Shown here: piece after piece, positions 39,290 through 52,087 of the stretch
Layout: every line of letters starts with the position of its first letter
Position numbering within the stretch: position 1 is the stretch's first letter
NCBI GenBank assembly: GCA_017979445.1
Contig: CM030713.1
Span: 31,215,915 to 31,279,914, forward strand
DNA from: Akebia trifoliata
Lineage: Eukaryota > Streptophyta > Magnoliopsida > Ranunculales > Lardizabalaceae
DNA length: 64,000 nt
Direction: 5' to 3'
Program-made: the position numbers and the translations under genes
Notes under the pieces: model-generated
Database searches by the model: none
The model's input: the letters and a program-made list of their open reading frames with translations, nothing else
Told to the model about the DNA's origin: nothing

Positions 39290-39990
39290 ATTATGTATAA
39301 GGATGGGGAATTTTCAGTGCGTTGCTTATATTCAATGAAAGTTCATTCCAATGAGGAGGCTTTTCCAATCACAACTATTTGCGGACCTAAAGTTCCTTCT
39401 AAGATCTCTATTTTTATCTAACTTGCTGCTTTGGCGCGTCTTCTTATGTTAGAGACCAGATCATCAAGAGAGGAATGGTTGCACCCAATTTTTGTGTCTT
39501 ATGCAAAGTGAATGGGGAATCCTTCTTCATTACTAATTTACCCAACAAATTTGGGATCATTTTCTTTCGTTGTTTGAAGTCTACGGTTGCCTTCCTTGCT
39601 CAATTAAAATCTTATTTGAGTGTTGGGCGCATTGGAAATTGTCTTTTTGTAAGGCAAAGAGGATTTTGTGGAGCATTACTCTCATCATGCTATGTTGGGC
39701 TGTTTGCAAGGAACAGAATAAAAGGATCTACAATGAGATAGAAATGGGTGTAAATAGTACGGTGATCTCAGTGTTAGCTCTTTTGCTTTACTGGGATAAG
39801 CTTTTTAAGGTGTTCAGAAGAGTATTTTTTGAAGATCTTCTTGTAAGATGGGATTGGATTTGTATTTTAGAAGAGTAACTTCAATAGGTCTGGCTTTGTT
39901 TTCCTTTTTTCGGGTTGGATTTCTCATCCGTCCTCCCTTTTGTACATTCTCTTTTCTTCTCTATTAAATTCTGATTACCTATTTAAAAAA
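39290..39990 (+). pseudogene. Decayed LINE reverse-transcriptase C-terminal fragment
   Basis: The translation, with frame changes, follows the same path as LINE copies 1 and 2. It reads KVPSKISIFI then LAALARLLML, next FCVLCKVNGES (zinc-binding Cys pair), next ILWSITLIMLCWAVCKEQNKRIYNE, and ends FFEDLLVRWDWICILEE. At least two frameshifts and an early stop break it. A pyrimidine-rich 3' tail ends in a short A run near 39984-39990. It is more diverged than the two other LINEs and was inserted earlier or belongs to another subfamily. Confidence 0.75.
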
Positions 39991-42622
39991 ATTTAATTAT
40001 AATAATAATAATAACTCGACTCAAATGGGGTTAGTGATCCATTTGCTGTTTCATTGAAAGAGAATAAAATGATAAACCCAAACTCCACACTTCCAAACCA
40101 ATAGCTCAACAGCCCATAGAACCAAAAGCATAAAGAAAGATAAAACAAAAAAGAAACTGTTAACAAGAGAGAGAATGAGTGAGAAGTTGACAAACCTTAG
40201 GCCATGAGAAATACATCACTACAACCCAAAGAGGAATTATTTTAATAACAAGAGTGGAGGATGATTAGTTTCATCATCTACCCAAAAATAAAAATTAATG
40301 TTAGAGATTGAAAACCCTAACCCTAATTTTAAGGAGGAGGCCCACAATCAGATTCGAAGCTCCCACATAAAAGTGTGGCAATCATTGAAGAATGGTAGTA
40401 TTCAATGAAACATTCAGGTATGCTTTGGATTTTAAAAGTGGGTATATATATTGGAAAATGAGTAAGTGTGGGGGTGACCCCACTTACATTATTTGTCTCA
40501 TGGGATTCCCTCTCTCTCTCTCTCTCTCACTCTCTTCCAAAATCTTCTTCTTAATAGTCAAATGGAGTTGGGTAAGAACCAAGATGATAGAGAAGTATAA
40601 ATAAACCCAAATGATATAGAAATCAAGGTTTAAGTAAGGAAGATTAGGTGGGGAGTATCTATTGTTATCTTTATGAGAGACAAATCAAGTGGAAAGCGAC
40701 TTTTGGCCTAGAGGTATATCCAAGGAAATCTTATAATTTTGCTGTTCTCTTTCTTAATATGTTTAAATATTGGACTAAAACCTAGATTCTAATGTGCTTA
40801 GCATCTTTTTTCCAAATTTTATTCCATTGAGCATAGTGCATTTGAGTGAAAGTGCAATTGTGTTAAAGATCACGTTTCAACGAAATTTTTTTATATGAGA
40901 TGATATCTTAATTTGCATCCATAACTAAAAGTATAGAGAAATGGATTAAAAAATAATAAAAAAAGAAGATAAGAACAAAATAAAACACACAAAAAGGATA
41001 AATTTTTTTACATGATTCCCTTAAGATTGAGGTATATCCAAAAATCATATCGATTCCATTATAAAGAGAAAATTCATAATTACATATATTACAAACAGTA
41101 AGGGAAAATTGGAAAATTCGACAGATTAAGGCTCATGAATTTTTACAAATGAAATTTCGACGGCTTAGGACTATTGAAATTTTTTATGTTTCTTGATTTG
41201 ATGACTTTGAATAGTCAAATTTCTCCCATCCTCCATTAATTTGACGGTTTCAATTCTTTATATATAAAAATAAAAAATAAAAAATAAAAACACTCTACAA
41301 TGAAATTTTTGACATCTTAATCTGTCGTATTTTATGAAATTCAATGGTCCAATATGGACTTTTTTCACGTTGTGAAGTAATGTGTTAAATAGTGAACAAT
41401 ACTTACTTATAAGTACCATCAAGCTTCTTAAACCTTAACAAAAGGCCGATAAAGTTATATTAATTTATAGAAGTATGCATGAATGCTTGTTAATTTTCAT
41501 ATTTTAAGATTGTGGGTTGACTTTTTAATCTACTTTGACAATGGATAATACTCTCCAATGCTTGTGTTCTACTTCAAGGGAAGAGGATTTGTGCACTTGA
41601 AACATATAAGAGAAATGATCTTTGTTAATTAGTTTGAAAGACTTCTATAGGTCCAATGAAGTTGGACACGAAGTACACACAAGTACTCAGATGGGGGATA
41701 TAGATACCCTAGAGATTAGTTGCTCTAGAAAATATCCCTCCTCAACTCAGCTATTTGTTGGACACCCTATTGTACAACGATGTGGGATATTAAAATAATC
41801 TCTACTCAAACCCAATGGTCTACAATAATCCAAGAGTTACAGTCAAAATTACAAGTACACGTCACACCTTGAAGTTAATGTCAAAAGTAATTTGAAAAAA
41901 AAAACTGGTAAAAGACTTTGTAATGTAGATCCCAAGCAAAAGATAATTAAAGAAATAAAGATGAGAGAGAGAGACAGATGAGAGGAAGAAGAGAAAGGAC
42001 AAAGAAGGGTTCAAAAGGTAGGGTGATAGCTTTTCATTTTCGTGTGGGAGTTCTAAAGAAAGGGAAAATTATAAAGTAATAATAATTTCAAATAAATTTT
42101 TAATAAAGATTCAAACTTTGAAAATTTTGGTAAAAAAAAAATCTAAAATGCATGTTGAAGTGGTGTTTTAGTCAAATTATGAAAAAGTCTTTGTAAATAA
42201 TCTCCAATTGAATAATGATAAAAGACTCCCCCTACTCTCTTGATGTGGCATGTGCATAGAACCTTAGAATATACAATTGCGCATCTTCAAAAATATGTAT
42301 AAATGCAAATTTTGAGAAAAAATATTTGTGATTTTATGCACATAACACATTAGAAGAATAATATGTCAAAGGGGGAGTCGAAAAATCACGACTCTTTTGT
42401 GAACTTCTTGTAGAAAAAAAAATAGCCTTTATAAAAAAAGTCTCAAATAAAGACCTATTAATTAGAGATTATTGATATTGTTTTAATACTTAAGAGCGTG
42501 AATGCTTAGATGAGAGTATTTTTAATTATCATTTTAAATTTTATTATTTTTTAATAAAAAATAAAATAAGATGATAAAATAGTAAAAATAACATTTAAAT
42601 TTTAACACGTTAGTAAAAGGTA
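39991..42622. other. Intergenic, no gene seen
   Basis: Contains AACCCTAACCCTAA at 40313-40326 (telo-box-like), a CT repeat at 40511-40530, the short palindrome AAGTGTGGGGGTGACCCCACTT at 40464-40485, and GA-rich sequence near 41962-41995. No coding frame with family similarity. Confidence 0.4.
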
Positions 42623-42791
42623 GGTGTGCAACTTGATTCGATTTGATATAAGGCATGAACCAAGAATTGAATCAAATTGGTCGGTTTTCTACTTTATTAA
42701 TCCGAAATCGAATTGAAGTTTGTTATAAATCGAATCAAACCAATCTAAAGCTCTCGGCTTAATTTGATTCTCAATTTGAATCGTTGCACCC
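42623..42791. mobile_element. MITE-like repeat of the GGTGTGCAAC..GTTGCACC type
   Basis: Starts GGTGTGCAACTTGATTCGAT and ends TTGAATCGTTGCACCC, an imperfect inverted pair, with AATCGAAT-type repeats between. The longer copy at 45701-46217 starts GGGATGCAACTTGGTTCGGT and ends GTTGAACCCC. Confidence 0.55.
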
Positions 42792-45700
42792 TTAGTGAAA
42801 AGGGTGGTAAGTGCAATTGTCAAAATGTTAGTGGGTCAACATGGAATTATACAAATTATAAGAGGTCAAAGTGTTATTTCTACATCAATATACCTTAGAA
42901 CATTATTTGACTTAAAAAATGAATAAAAATACTCATAATTTAGGACTGTAATTGTCATTTTGACGATCTCACTCAAATAATCTACCTTGCAAGAAATGTT
43001 TTTGCTCATCGGAGAGGTCATAGCATCTAGAACCCACCAAATCACATTAGCCCACTTGTAATACAATACCGTCATCCCAAAAATTACAAAACTACCCTCG
43101 TGAGGTTGCACGCATCACGCAACAGTAAGCAAAACATTTATCTACTTTGCAACAACTGGGGACGGCCAATGGCGCCAATCAGGTTATGACCTTACAAATA
43201 AAACCAAATTAGCAGTGGGCCTTGATACGTGGCATTTTAATATGCGATGTTAATAAAATTATTTTCCATGACAGGAACATGGGAATCTAATCTAATTCAA
43301 GGAAAAAAGAATAAAATAAAAGAAATACAATTGGATGTGAGGGGATGATTGATGAGTAAGTTTAACCTTGGGAAGTGGCAAAATGCGAGGCCGTGGAATT
43401 GACCGATTTGTAAATTATAGCCCTCACGTGGGATTCTTGAAAGTTGTGTCGACTTTTACTTAATCGCTTATTTTCTTCCCCAAAGACCACAAGGATGATC
43501 ATATTAATGCCAATTAATTTAACTTGTAAAGCGTGCTCGTGATTCTCTAAATATAATTTCTCTCCTCCGCCAATAATGTTAAATATTACTTGGAGGACCT
43601 GGTGGAGGAGGGATTTCTTTCTAATTAGTCTATTGGTAGTTTTAAAAGGCGCCTAACAACTTAGTTGGGGCGCCCATTTTTGTTTTCATGACTGAAGAAG
43701 TGATGAAAGTGAGATAGTGGGGTAGCCACGGTGAAAATGGATGCCTAAGCTAAGTTGCGGGGCATATTTAACATTGGCCATAATCCATTTAGTTTAATTT
43801 TTCTTTCTAATCAATCTTAGAACCGCACTCCTCATGATTGAAACATCGAATGTGTCATAACTATTCGAACTCACCATTTTTCTCAATAAATAAAAATAAA
43901 AAAAGATTTCCGATATTCCAATCAAGTTTTAGAGACTCTATTCCGACATAAAAGATTTGAAAAGAAAGAATCTATTTTCAAACATGTTGAAGGCATGTAA
44001 AATAACTAGTTTTTTGTTTCAAAAATTTTTCTTCATTTTTGGATGAAAATTGATCAATGATGATTTTTTTTAATTTGAAATCATCTAGTCGAGTCATTAT
44101 GTCAAGTTTTTAGTCGATATTTCTACGTAGTTTAGTCAAAAAATGAAAAAGGGTGGGTTTTACAACATCAAGCTCTACATTTTTTTCATTATTGAGTTCG
44201 ATAATTTTTTTAAAAATTTTGAGTTCAACTATAACAAATGTCGAACTTGAAAATAAAAAGTGGTGATCTTGACAATAAATAAAAAGCAGTGAGCTTAACA
44301 TTAAAAAAAAATTGGTGAGCTCAACAATAAATAACTAGTAATAACCTCAACGATAATGAGGGATCATTAAGAAATAAAAAATTCACTAAATAGACTATTA
44401 AACCATCGCTCAAAATTCAAGGGCTATTTATAAAGGTATCCCTCTATCAAGGTCCTCCAAGTAATTTTTCCTAAATAAATTCTACTCCAATGGTCCTTCG
44501 AACTAACCTTAGAGCAACTCCAAGGGAAATATCCAAATGATTATACATAATGGATAGTCCTATATTTATGGATAATCATTTTGGATATTTAAGGGATATG
44601 TATTTCAATCATGCTATTCAAAATTGTTATCCATAAATATTTTAATATTTTATAATTCAACCCAAAATGAAGATGAATAGGACATTTGAGACCCATCAAA
44701 TTCAAAATAATTCTCCAAAATAACAGTTGGGGGATAAAGAGTCAAAAATTACTATCCAAAATGGATTTTGAAAATCCCATTCTCAAAAATAGAGAGTGGG
44801 ATGGACAATACGTTGGAAACACATATTTTGGATTTGAATCACCAAATAGCAGTTGAGAGGGGATGGAGATTGCATTGGACTTTCTATAAATCCAACAATA
44901 TAGGGATTGGATTATCGATTCATCAATATTTATAGATGACATGCTATGATACATTCTCATCCCTCCCTTTGAATCGTGTTTGTCCATTAGGCCAAACCAG
45001 TGTTATCGGATTCTCTTCCAATACACTGAACCACAAATCAGTACCAAGCAATTCATTTCATACTAGATTTGTGGAACATAACAAACCCTCCAATATACCA
45101 TTGTTTTCATCAATATTAATTGGATGCCCTCACATTGAGATTAATATAAATAACCTAAATGCACTCTATAAAACCACTTTTATTAATCGGATTTGTTCTA
45201 GAATTTTAAATTTTAAATTGTGAATTCGAATTTGAATTGAGGGTACCGTCACACTAGGTAACATGGAGCTAAACAACTTGGCTTACAATATTGACATTTG
45301 TTATGAATAATGTGGAGGGAAAAACCATGAAGACCTAAGATTATGCCTCGTGTCATCTTGGGATCAAGATTTAGTCAGTATGATCCGAGCGAAGCAAGGA
45401 AGTGTCCAAGGGAGATATACTCGAATAATCAAGAGTCAGGATCTCTCACTATAGTTATGGCTAAGGGAATCGGAGTCACTCCAAAGCAATGCATTAAGTC
45501 GAATATTGAAAAATTAGGGGAACTATTTATCATGTGGATTTGTTTATAATCCATGTAGGATTCAAGGGAGAGAAATTAAGAAAGAAAATTCTAGGTTGGA
45601 TAACCTCAAATCTGGAAGTTGCTAATATGGATAAGGATAAATCAAGAAACAAAATCAAATTTGGATTCTCCCTATTATATATAAATAGGTGAATTACATA
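42792..45700. other. Intergenic, no gene seen
   Basis: A TTAGAGCAACTCCAAG MITE-type end occurs at 44511. Frames at 42866, 44742, 44936 and 45343 lack domains and splice support. Several GAGCTCAACAATAA-like short repeats lie at 44280-44350. Confidence 0.4.
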
Positions 45701-46217
45701 GGGATGCAACTTGGTTCGGTTTGAGGCCAAATTGGAATCGAACAAACATAGGTCGGTTTCATTAAACAAGAACCGGAACCAAACCAAAATGCCATTGGAA
45801 CCAAGTCAACCCAAACTGAACTAAGGTTTGTTTGGTTCGGTTCAGTTCTATGGGGTTGCCAATATTCTAGAAATTGTAGGTAACATATTTTTAATGAAAA
45901 AACAAACCTACGCTAAACATAAATTTCATACAATAAATCATTAATTTATTCATAAAAAATTCATTAATCTATATCTTAACTTATAAAATAATTTATAATA
46001 AGGATAGATACATATTTTTTTTTATCATACATAAGGATTTTGTTCTTAGTTTGGTTTTGTTTTATACAAAATTTATTCAAGAACCAAATCAAATTGCTCG
46101 GTTCTCTACTTTCTTAACCCATAATTGAACCGTGACTCATTCAAAATCAAAACAAACCACCCTAAAGCTATTGGTTTGGTCCAAATCTCTACTTGAACCT
46201 GACAAAGTTGAACCCCT
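45701..46217. repeat. Repeat of the GGGATGCAACTTGGTTCGGT type
   Basis: About 517 bp with GGTTCGGTTT-like motifs at both ends in inverse orientation and an AT-rich centre. It is the same repeat class as 42623-42791 and about 35737-36090. No coding frame. Confidence 0.5.
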
Positions 46218-47944
46218 AGTATTAACACATATAGAAAAATGTAGGCATTATCTAACCTTAAAAACCCCTCATGAATTTTTGGTATTGATTAAGGCGTTGA
46301 AGGAACCGTAGAAACCCCTCAAGATTTTTTAGTGTTGACTTGGGTTTCGAAGGTTTTGTGATGCTAGAACACCCAGGAGCTTGGGAGAGGATTCATTGTT
46401 CAATAAACAATAGATCTTGAGGAAATCCAACCAATTCTAAGGCCTTGGATAGGATTTTAGCATCTACAAATAACATGTCTTAAGATCCTTCTACTCCACA
46501 ATGGAAAGGTTGGGTTGGAAATTTTACTTTTATCCCATGTACCTGTGTTTGTCAATTGCAAATGAGGATTCATATCAGAGAAGGCATACCTTTGCCTTTT
46601 TTCTTCTCCAATTAATCCATAATCCCTTATCTTGTACATCAATAATCCACATTTTCCAGCTGAGATAAAAGTAAATCCATTTTTTATCTTTGGATTAATT
46701 CTATTCTTTTCTCAGGATGGACTTTTCTTGGAAATTGCTAACATCTCAACCATTTGTTTGATGGAATGCTTCAACCTTGCCTGGGTTGAGCGTGGTTTTT
46801 TTTCCTAATTATACATAGTTAGTTTAGTTATGAAAATTATGGGAGTTAGAATATGCATGCCACGAGATGACGACATGTGGTGTCATCCCACGATGAGTTA
46901 GGGTAGTCATGTCCGAGGGATCCAAGCTACTATTTCGAGAATAATGCTTAAAATGCATACATCAGGTAACCAATAAGAGGTGTTAGATCTTGTTCGGTCG
47001 GAATTCCATCCTGGTGTGTTTCTATTTCAAGATAAGCCCAAAAAATCAATGATACATAGATATGCTAGTAATCATCCTGCGTTATCAAAATTTTGGCAAA
47101 TCAATTAGAGAAAAAGAATCCCTTGCGATGTAAATCTTTAATAAAGAAAAAAAATTTAACCGATAAGCCTATTTTTAATTAATTCAATAACTTAATGCTA
47201 GCGGGATTTGAATCTATGTCCCTTGCATCATCACCCAAAGACTTTACTAACTATGCTAATAAAGAAACTACCATATATAGATATGGACGAATCAGGTAAC
47301 TGAATCAAGTTAAGCTTTCCTCCTTAACTTCTAGAAAATAAGGGGAAAATTTCAAAGCAAGTATACCGTTTTAAAATTTTGAAGGAACTTTCTCCATTGG
47401 ATTACATGTGGAACTTCTAAGGATGTATTTCAAATATTGGCAGAAATTGGAATAAATTCAAAATGCAATGTGTCTTGTTTCGAGGAGGGTTCCTTTAAAA
47501 TTTTGAAACGGCCTACTTAGTTCAAAGTCGGACTCCTATAAGAATGAGGATCATGTGCACCCAGGGATTGAAGCCCTCCTCCCACACATTACATAAGCCG
47601 TAATTCCTTACATAATGGCTTACGTGGTGTGTATTAGCGTGTGGGAAGAAGATTTCAATCTTCCTTCCCCGGTGGGTACGATTTGAAATTCTAAAAGCAC
47701 TATACAAAAAACCTAAAGTATTCCCTCTCAATACTAAAAAATATTATCAAAAGAAATACATTTTAACTAACTTAAACATTGAAGAATTTTGTACAAGACA
47801 CGCAGGACTATGGAGCAATAGATCTTGAAGAACACATTAGCCATCCAAAAAAAACCTAACCACCGTTAATCTTCATGGAGAAAAACATCTAATATTCTCT
47901 CTCCTCTCCCTTATAAAACCATAACCCCCAATCCCATATCGCCA
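46218..47944. other. Intergenic and upstream region of the dehydrogenase gene
   Basis: Contains the minus-strand SINE-like unit (47178-47268). Two nearly parallel phrases, CCCTCATGAATTTTTGGTATTGA and CCCTCAAGATTTTTTAGTGTTGA, lie at 46267 and 46316. A TATA-like TTATAAAAC lies at 47911-47919. Confidence 0.4.
47178..47268 (-). mobile_element. SINE-like tRNA-derived repeat, copy 1
   Basis: On the minus strand TTAGCATAGTTAGTAAAGTC fits an A box and AGATTCAAATCCC a B box, with TTTGGGTGATGATG between. The sequence continues AGTTATTGAATTAATTAA, then AGGCTTA. The same order appears on the plus strand at 52060-52160. Confidence 0.6.
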
Positions 47945-48198
47945 CTCAACCCCCATCTCTCTCTCTCTCTCATATCTATCTTTTTCTCTCTCTCACACAG
48001 TACGTGTGGTCTCTAATTAAATCCTGAAGAGGAGGCAGACAGTCAACCTGCAAACCTGACACTTACCTCATCTCTTTTACTCAGTGTACTTAAGATCCGT
48101 GTTTGCTTTCCTCTGCGCTCTTTAAAGCCTACAAAATACTGAAACTGCTGAGCAACTACAAAGAAGTAGCAGAAGAAAAGCAAACAACAGAGATAAAT
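47911..48198 (+). promoter_or_regulatory. TATA box and CT-rich leader of the dehydrogenase gene
   Basis: TTATAAAAC at 47911-47919 is followed by CT-repeat leader sequence (47955-47972 and 47980-47995). The first in-frame ATG after it is 48199. An ATG outside the main frame was not seen to give a long uORF. Confidence 0.5.
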
Positions 48199-49862
48199 AT
48201 GCTTGAATCCCTTAAATATCTTATCGGCTCCGTAGGAGCCAGTGGCTTCTCTTCCAAGTCAACTGCGGATCAAGTTACCGAAGCCTGTCCTGATCTTGGC
48301 ACAATCACCGCCATCATTACAGGTAAATTAAAACTTAAAACCAACCTGATTATTCCTCGAAGACATTATCATCTAAACAACTGACGCGATCTTCATCTTG
48401 TGGTTTACCAGGTGCCACGTCAGGGATTGGAGCCGAGACGGCTCGTGTGTTAGCCAAGCGTGGAGTGAAGCTAGTTCTCCCAGCTCGAAGCCTCAAAGCT
48501 GCCGAGGAAGCTATGGCGCGTATCGTAAATGAGTTCCCTCATTCAGAGATCTTTGTTATGGCTCTTGATCTCAGTTCTCTCTCTTCCGTTCGAAGTTTCG
48601 TTTCTGAGTTCGAATCTCTAAATCTCCCTCTTAATCTTCTCATGTAAGCCAAAAATCTGGTTTTTGAGAAAAAAAAAAAAAAAGTAGTTTTTTATCTGGT
48701 TTGATTGAGATTCTTTTCTCGGTTTCAGAAACAACGCAGGAAAATTCTCGTACGATCATGCTGTTTCCGAAGATGGAATCGAGATGACTTTCGCCACTAA
48801 TTATTTAGGTGAATTTCTTAGGAAAAAAAACAGTTTTTTTTTTTTTTTTTACATTTTATTTAATTTGTTTAAAAATAAAAACTTAATTCGTTGTAGGTCA
48901 TTTTCTGCTAACGAAACTGTTACTGAAGAAGATGATTGAGACTTCAGACGTTACAGGCGTTCAAGGCCGTATAGTAAATGTGTCCTCTAGCATTCATAGC
49001 TGGTTTTCTGGTGACGGAATCCGTTATCTTGAACAGATAACGAAACGGAGAAGGTGAGGATTAAGGAGAAATTGAGAATTATAGTTTTTCTCTCATTAAT
49101 TAGATAATATTAAATGTTTTTTTGACTTTATCTCATTAAATTTGTCTCGATCTTCAGTCCCTACGATGGGACACGTGTTTACGCTCTCTCGAAGCTCGCT
49201 AACGTTTTGCACACCAAAGAACTTGCAGAGAGATTAAAGGTTATTTATTTTTTATTTTAAGAATCAAAAAAGAGAAAATTTTGATCTTTCTTCATTTATT
49301 AAGTAATCTAATTTTGCTAGTTTTTGGTATTTTACAGAAAATGGAGGCCAATGTGACAGTCAATTGCGTTCATCCAGGGATTGTGAGAACCAGGCTCACC
49401 AGAGATCGAGAAGGCCTCTTTACAGGTGAGATCGAATCGCATCAAATCAAATCAACGTAACTATATATCATTGCGATTTTAATCGATTTTGAGATTCAAA
49501 TCTTGAAAGTTTTGTTGTTAATTACGCAGATCTCGTTTTCTTCTTGGCTTCGAAGCTCTTGAAAACGATTCCACAGGTAGTATTCTTCACCGCCATCAAT
49601 GATCTTTGATCAATCGATTCGAAAATCAGATTCTCTCTCTCTCTCTCTCATCGTAAATCTGATGAGTATATCTGTTCTTCAGGCTGCAGCAACAACTTGC
49701 TACGTTGCAACACATCCAAGACTCTTGGGCGTTTCAGGGAAGTACTTCGCTGACTGTAACGAAGCTTCGACTTCAAAAATCGGATCGAATGCGAACGAAG
49801 CTGCACGGTTGTGGTCCGCTTCTGAAACCATGATTGCTGAGGGATTCAAAGACAGTTTTTGA
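48199..49862 (+). CDS. Short-chain dehydrogenase/reductase, retinol-dehydrogenase/TIC32-like (8 exons)
   Basis: An NAD(P)-dependent oxidoreductase of the classical SDR fold; its substrate is not deducible. Exons: 48199-48322, 48412-48643, 48729-48808, 48897-49053, 49158-49239, 49338-49425, 49530-49576 and 49683-49862. The sum of 990 nt gives 329 residues. The cofactor motif TGATSGIG is at 41-48, NNAG at 120-123, NVSSS at 173-177 (catalytic Ser), YALSK at 206-210 (catalytic Tyr206, Lys210) and PG at 238-239. All catalytic residues are present. ALRPARS-like PARSLKAAEEA at 65-75 follows the second strand, and the Arg there favours NADPH. The plant homologues are often annotated as TIC32-like. 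The start is the ATG beginning MLESLKYLIGS, which fits the family; the in-frame sequence upstream is leader. A TATA-like TTATAAAAC at 47911 and CT-rich leader (47955-47995) precede it. Tightly packed small introns contrast with the other genes. Confidence 0.92.
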
Positions 49863-51003
49863 TCGAACATAGAAAGATAGAAATATTAGTTCTCAAAGTT
49901 TCTCTTGTGGAGAGAGCCGATGAAGAAGAGAGCTCCCGCGAAAAAAATGATTCAGAAATTAATATGTACCATATATTTCATTTCTTCTGTAAGAAGAAAT
50001 GTATAAAAAAAAAACGTATAATATACGTAGTAAAAATACTTGGTATAAAACTTAGTGTTATTGTCAGCCCACAACTCTAGATTTTAGGACGATGGTCTAC
50101 AGGGGCTTTCACTGTCATTTTACCTATATATATAGTTATAAAGTTGGGGGATGTTTTCTTAATAGATAATATATTTATAAATTAAAATAGAGGGAGTTTG
50201 ATTAATTAAATAGGTGGTCTCTTGTTACGGTGTTTTAATCAGAGAGGATCATGTGTAAGCATGTGAGGAGTATCTTTGGACTTTCGATGTTTAATTTAGC
50301 ACGGGACCTATACCAACATGAGCCATGGGGCGCATGCGTTTGGAGGAAATTCAAGAGCAATTCCATTTGTCTAACTGTGTCACGTAAAATATTTGGTCCG
50401 TAACACGTAACGACCACGAAGTGAGTTCAACAATCTACTTTTCTATTTTGATTCTCCAACCATGCTCTATCACCTTTGTAAATGTAGAAACTTGTATTAC
50501 ATCGTGATTCTCCCTAATCAACCTTCTTATGCTTTTGGGTGGACCTGCAACAACACCATTCCAATGCCAAAGTTAGGATTTTTTTAGTATATGAAGTAGA
50601 ATAGAAAAAATTTAGAGGGAAATTACATACCCTTTAGTGCCTTGTACTCATATTTTTATAAGGGTTTTGTCCCTTAGATCTTCTCCTTGATTTCTGTATG
50701 AACGGTTGCACCTGTGTAAAGATTTGCCTTGATTTTCGCAGATACAATTATGCTTCTTATTTTGTGGGGTTCATAACTCCCTCGAAACTTGGTTATAGGA
50801 AAGTTTGACATTTCTTATCCCTCTGTTATTTCAGACGTTCGACTAGTTCAGTTATATTAGCCTATAATTCGGACGTTCGACTATATTTCATTGAGATTAC
50901 TATGTGTCGCTTTTTCCGAAAAATATCCTCCACAATCCCCATTCAGGAATTTTGGTGAATATCATTCATTTAGTGCTTGTATTTGAGTTTTGTCTCGAAT
51001 AAT
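49863..51003. other. 3' UTR of the dehydrogenase gene and spacer
   Basis: The transcript probably ends within about 300 bases of the stop. No further gene is supported up to the repeat at 51004. Confidence 0.4.
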
Positions 51004-51132
51004 GATTTTCAAACTCCCCCTCCCCCTCATCCCAAGGAACAAATCTATGGTCCTAGCACATGTCACAACTGGGGAGTATGGGTGAGTAATGTATGTCAAA
51101 GAGAGGGGGGGGGGGGGGGGAGTTTGAAAATC
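51004..51132. mobile_element. Fold-back element with C-rich/G-rich arms
   Basis: GATTTTCAAACTCCCC at 51004-51019 (followed by a C/T-rich stretch) is the inverse of GGGGAGTTTGAAAATC at 51117-51132. A run of 16 G (51105-51120) is part of the right arm. The interior AATCTATGGTCCTAGCACAT also occurs, altered, near 25945, so a dispersed family is likely. Confidence 0.65.
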
Positions 51133-52087
51133 CTAACTTTTTTGTCTCACGTATAATGTGTACACAAAACATAATCCCTTAACCAACGTCGTTTATGTGA
51201 GACTAATATAAAATTAATAGAATACCTTGATTATCAACCTCTTACTAAGCCCTTGATTTAACTCTCTTCCTCCAAAGAATTATGGGTTTTGTCGATAGGG
51301 TTGTAAGATGTCTAGTATTCTAAAGTTGGGATCGGGTTTCAAGAGGCTAATTCAGAAGTAAAGGGGGTATTTTCCATACCGTAAGGGCTCATAATTGATC
51401 TTTATTATTGATAATAGATTGATCTAACTTCCTCTCCTCCATGGATGTATGTAATTTTCCAAAACATGCAAGTCCTTGTGTTCTTTGTGTTATTGTTTAC
51501 GATCTTAGTCTTGTTCTTATTATGCATTCGCAAAATAGATAGGTTTAAGACAAGATTAATATTTTAACATGTGTCAACTAGCTTAGTTGGTAAATTATTT
51601 GGAGCGGAGTTCGAAAATCTTGACTTTTTTGTCTCACATATAATCTGTACACAAAACATAATCCCTTAACCAACATCGTCTATGTGAGACTAATATAAAA
51701 TTAATAGAATACCTTGATCATCAACCTCTTACTAAGCCCTTGATTTAACTCTCTTCCTCCAAAGAATTATGGGTTTTGTCGATAGTGTTGTAAGAAGTCT
51801 AGTATTCTAAAGTTGGGATCGGGTTTCAAGATGCTAATTCAGAAGTAAAGGGGGTATTTTCCATACCGTAAGGGCTCATAATTGATCTTTATCATTGATA
51901 ATGGATTGATCTAACTTCCTCTCCTCCATGGACATATGTAATTTTCCAAAACATGCAAGTCCTTGTGTTCTTTGTGTAATTGTTTACAATCTTAGTCTTG
52001 TTCTTATTATGCATTCGCAAAATAGATAGGTTTAAGATAAGATCAATATATTAGCATGAGTCAGCTAGCTTAGTTGGTAAATTATTT
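51117..52087. repeat. Tandem duplication, two copies of about 487 bp
   Basis: Unit 1 (about 51117-51603) and unit 2 (about 51604-52087) match almost base for base, for example TAATCCCTTAACCAACRTCG, GGGATCGGGTTTCAAGA and CCATACCGTAAGGGCTCATA. The offset is 487 at both ends tested (GTCTCAC at 51144/51631; GCTTAGTTGG at 51581/52068). Few differences are visible, so it is recent. Unit 1 ends inside the head of the SINE-like element that is complete after unit 2. Confidence 0.88.

Noticed and set aside
40313..40326. AACCCTAACCCTAA as an interstitial telomere
   Set aside because: Only two repeat units; such telo-box motifs occur by chance and in promoters.
45343..45549. 68-codon plus-strand frame with rather even base composition
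   Set aside because: No recognised family; it may be a remnant of a mobile element but I cannot support this.
48103..48198. Upstream in-frame extension of the short-chain dehydrogenase
   Set aside because: It lacks an ATG start and lies in the leader. The ATG at 48199 begins MLESLKYLIGS, as in the plant family.
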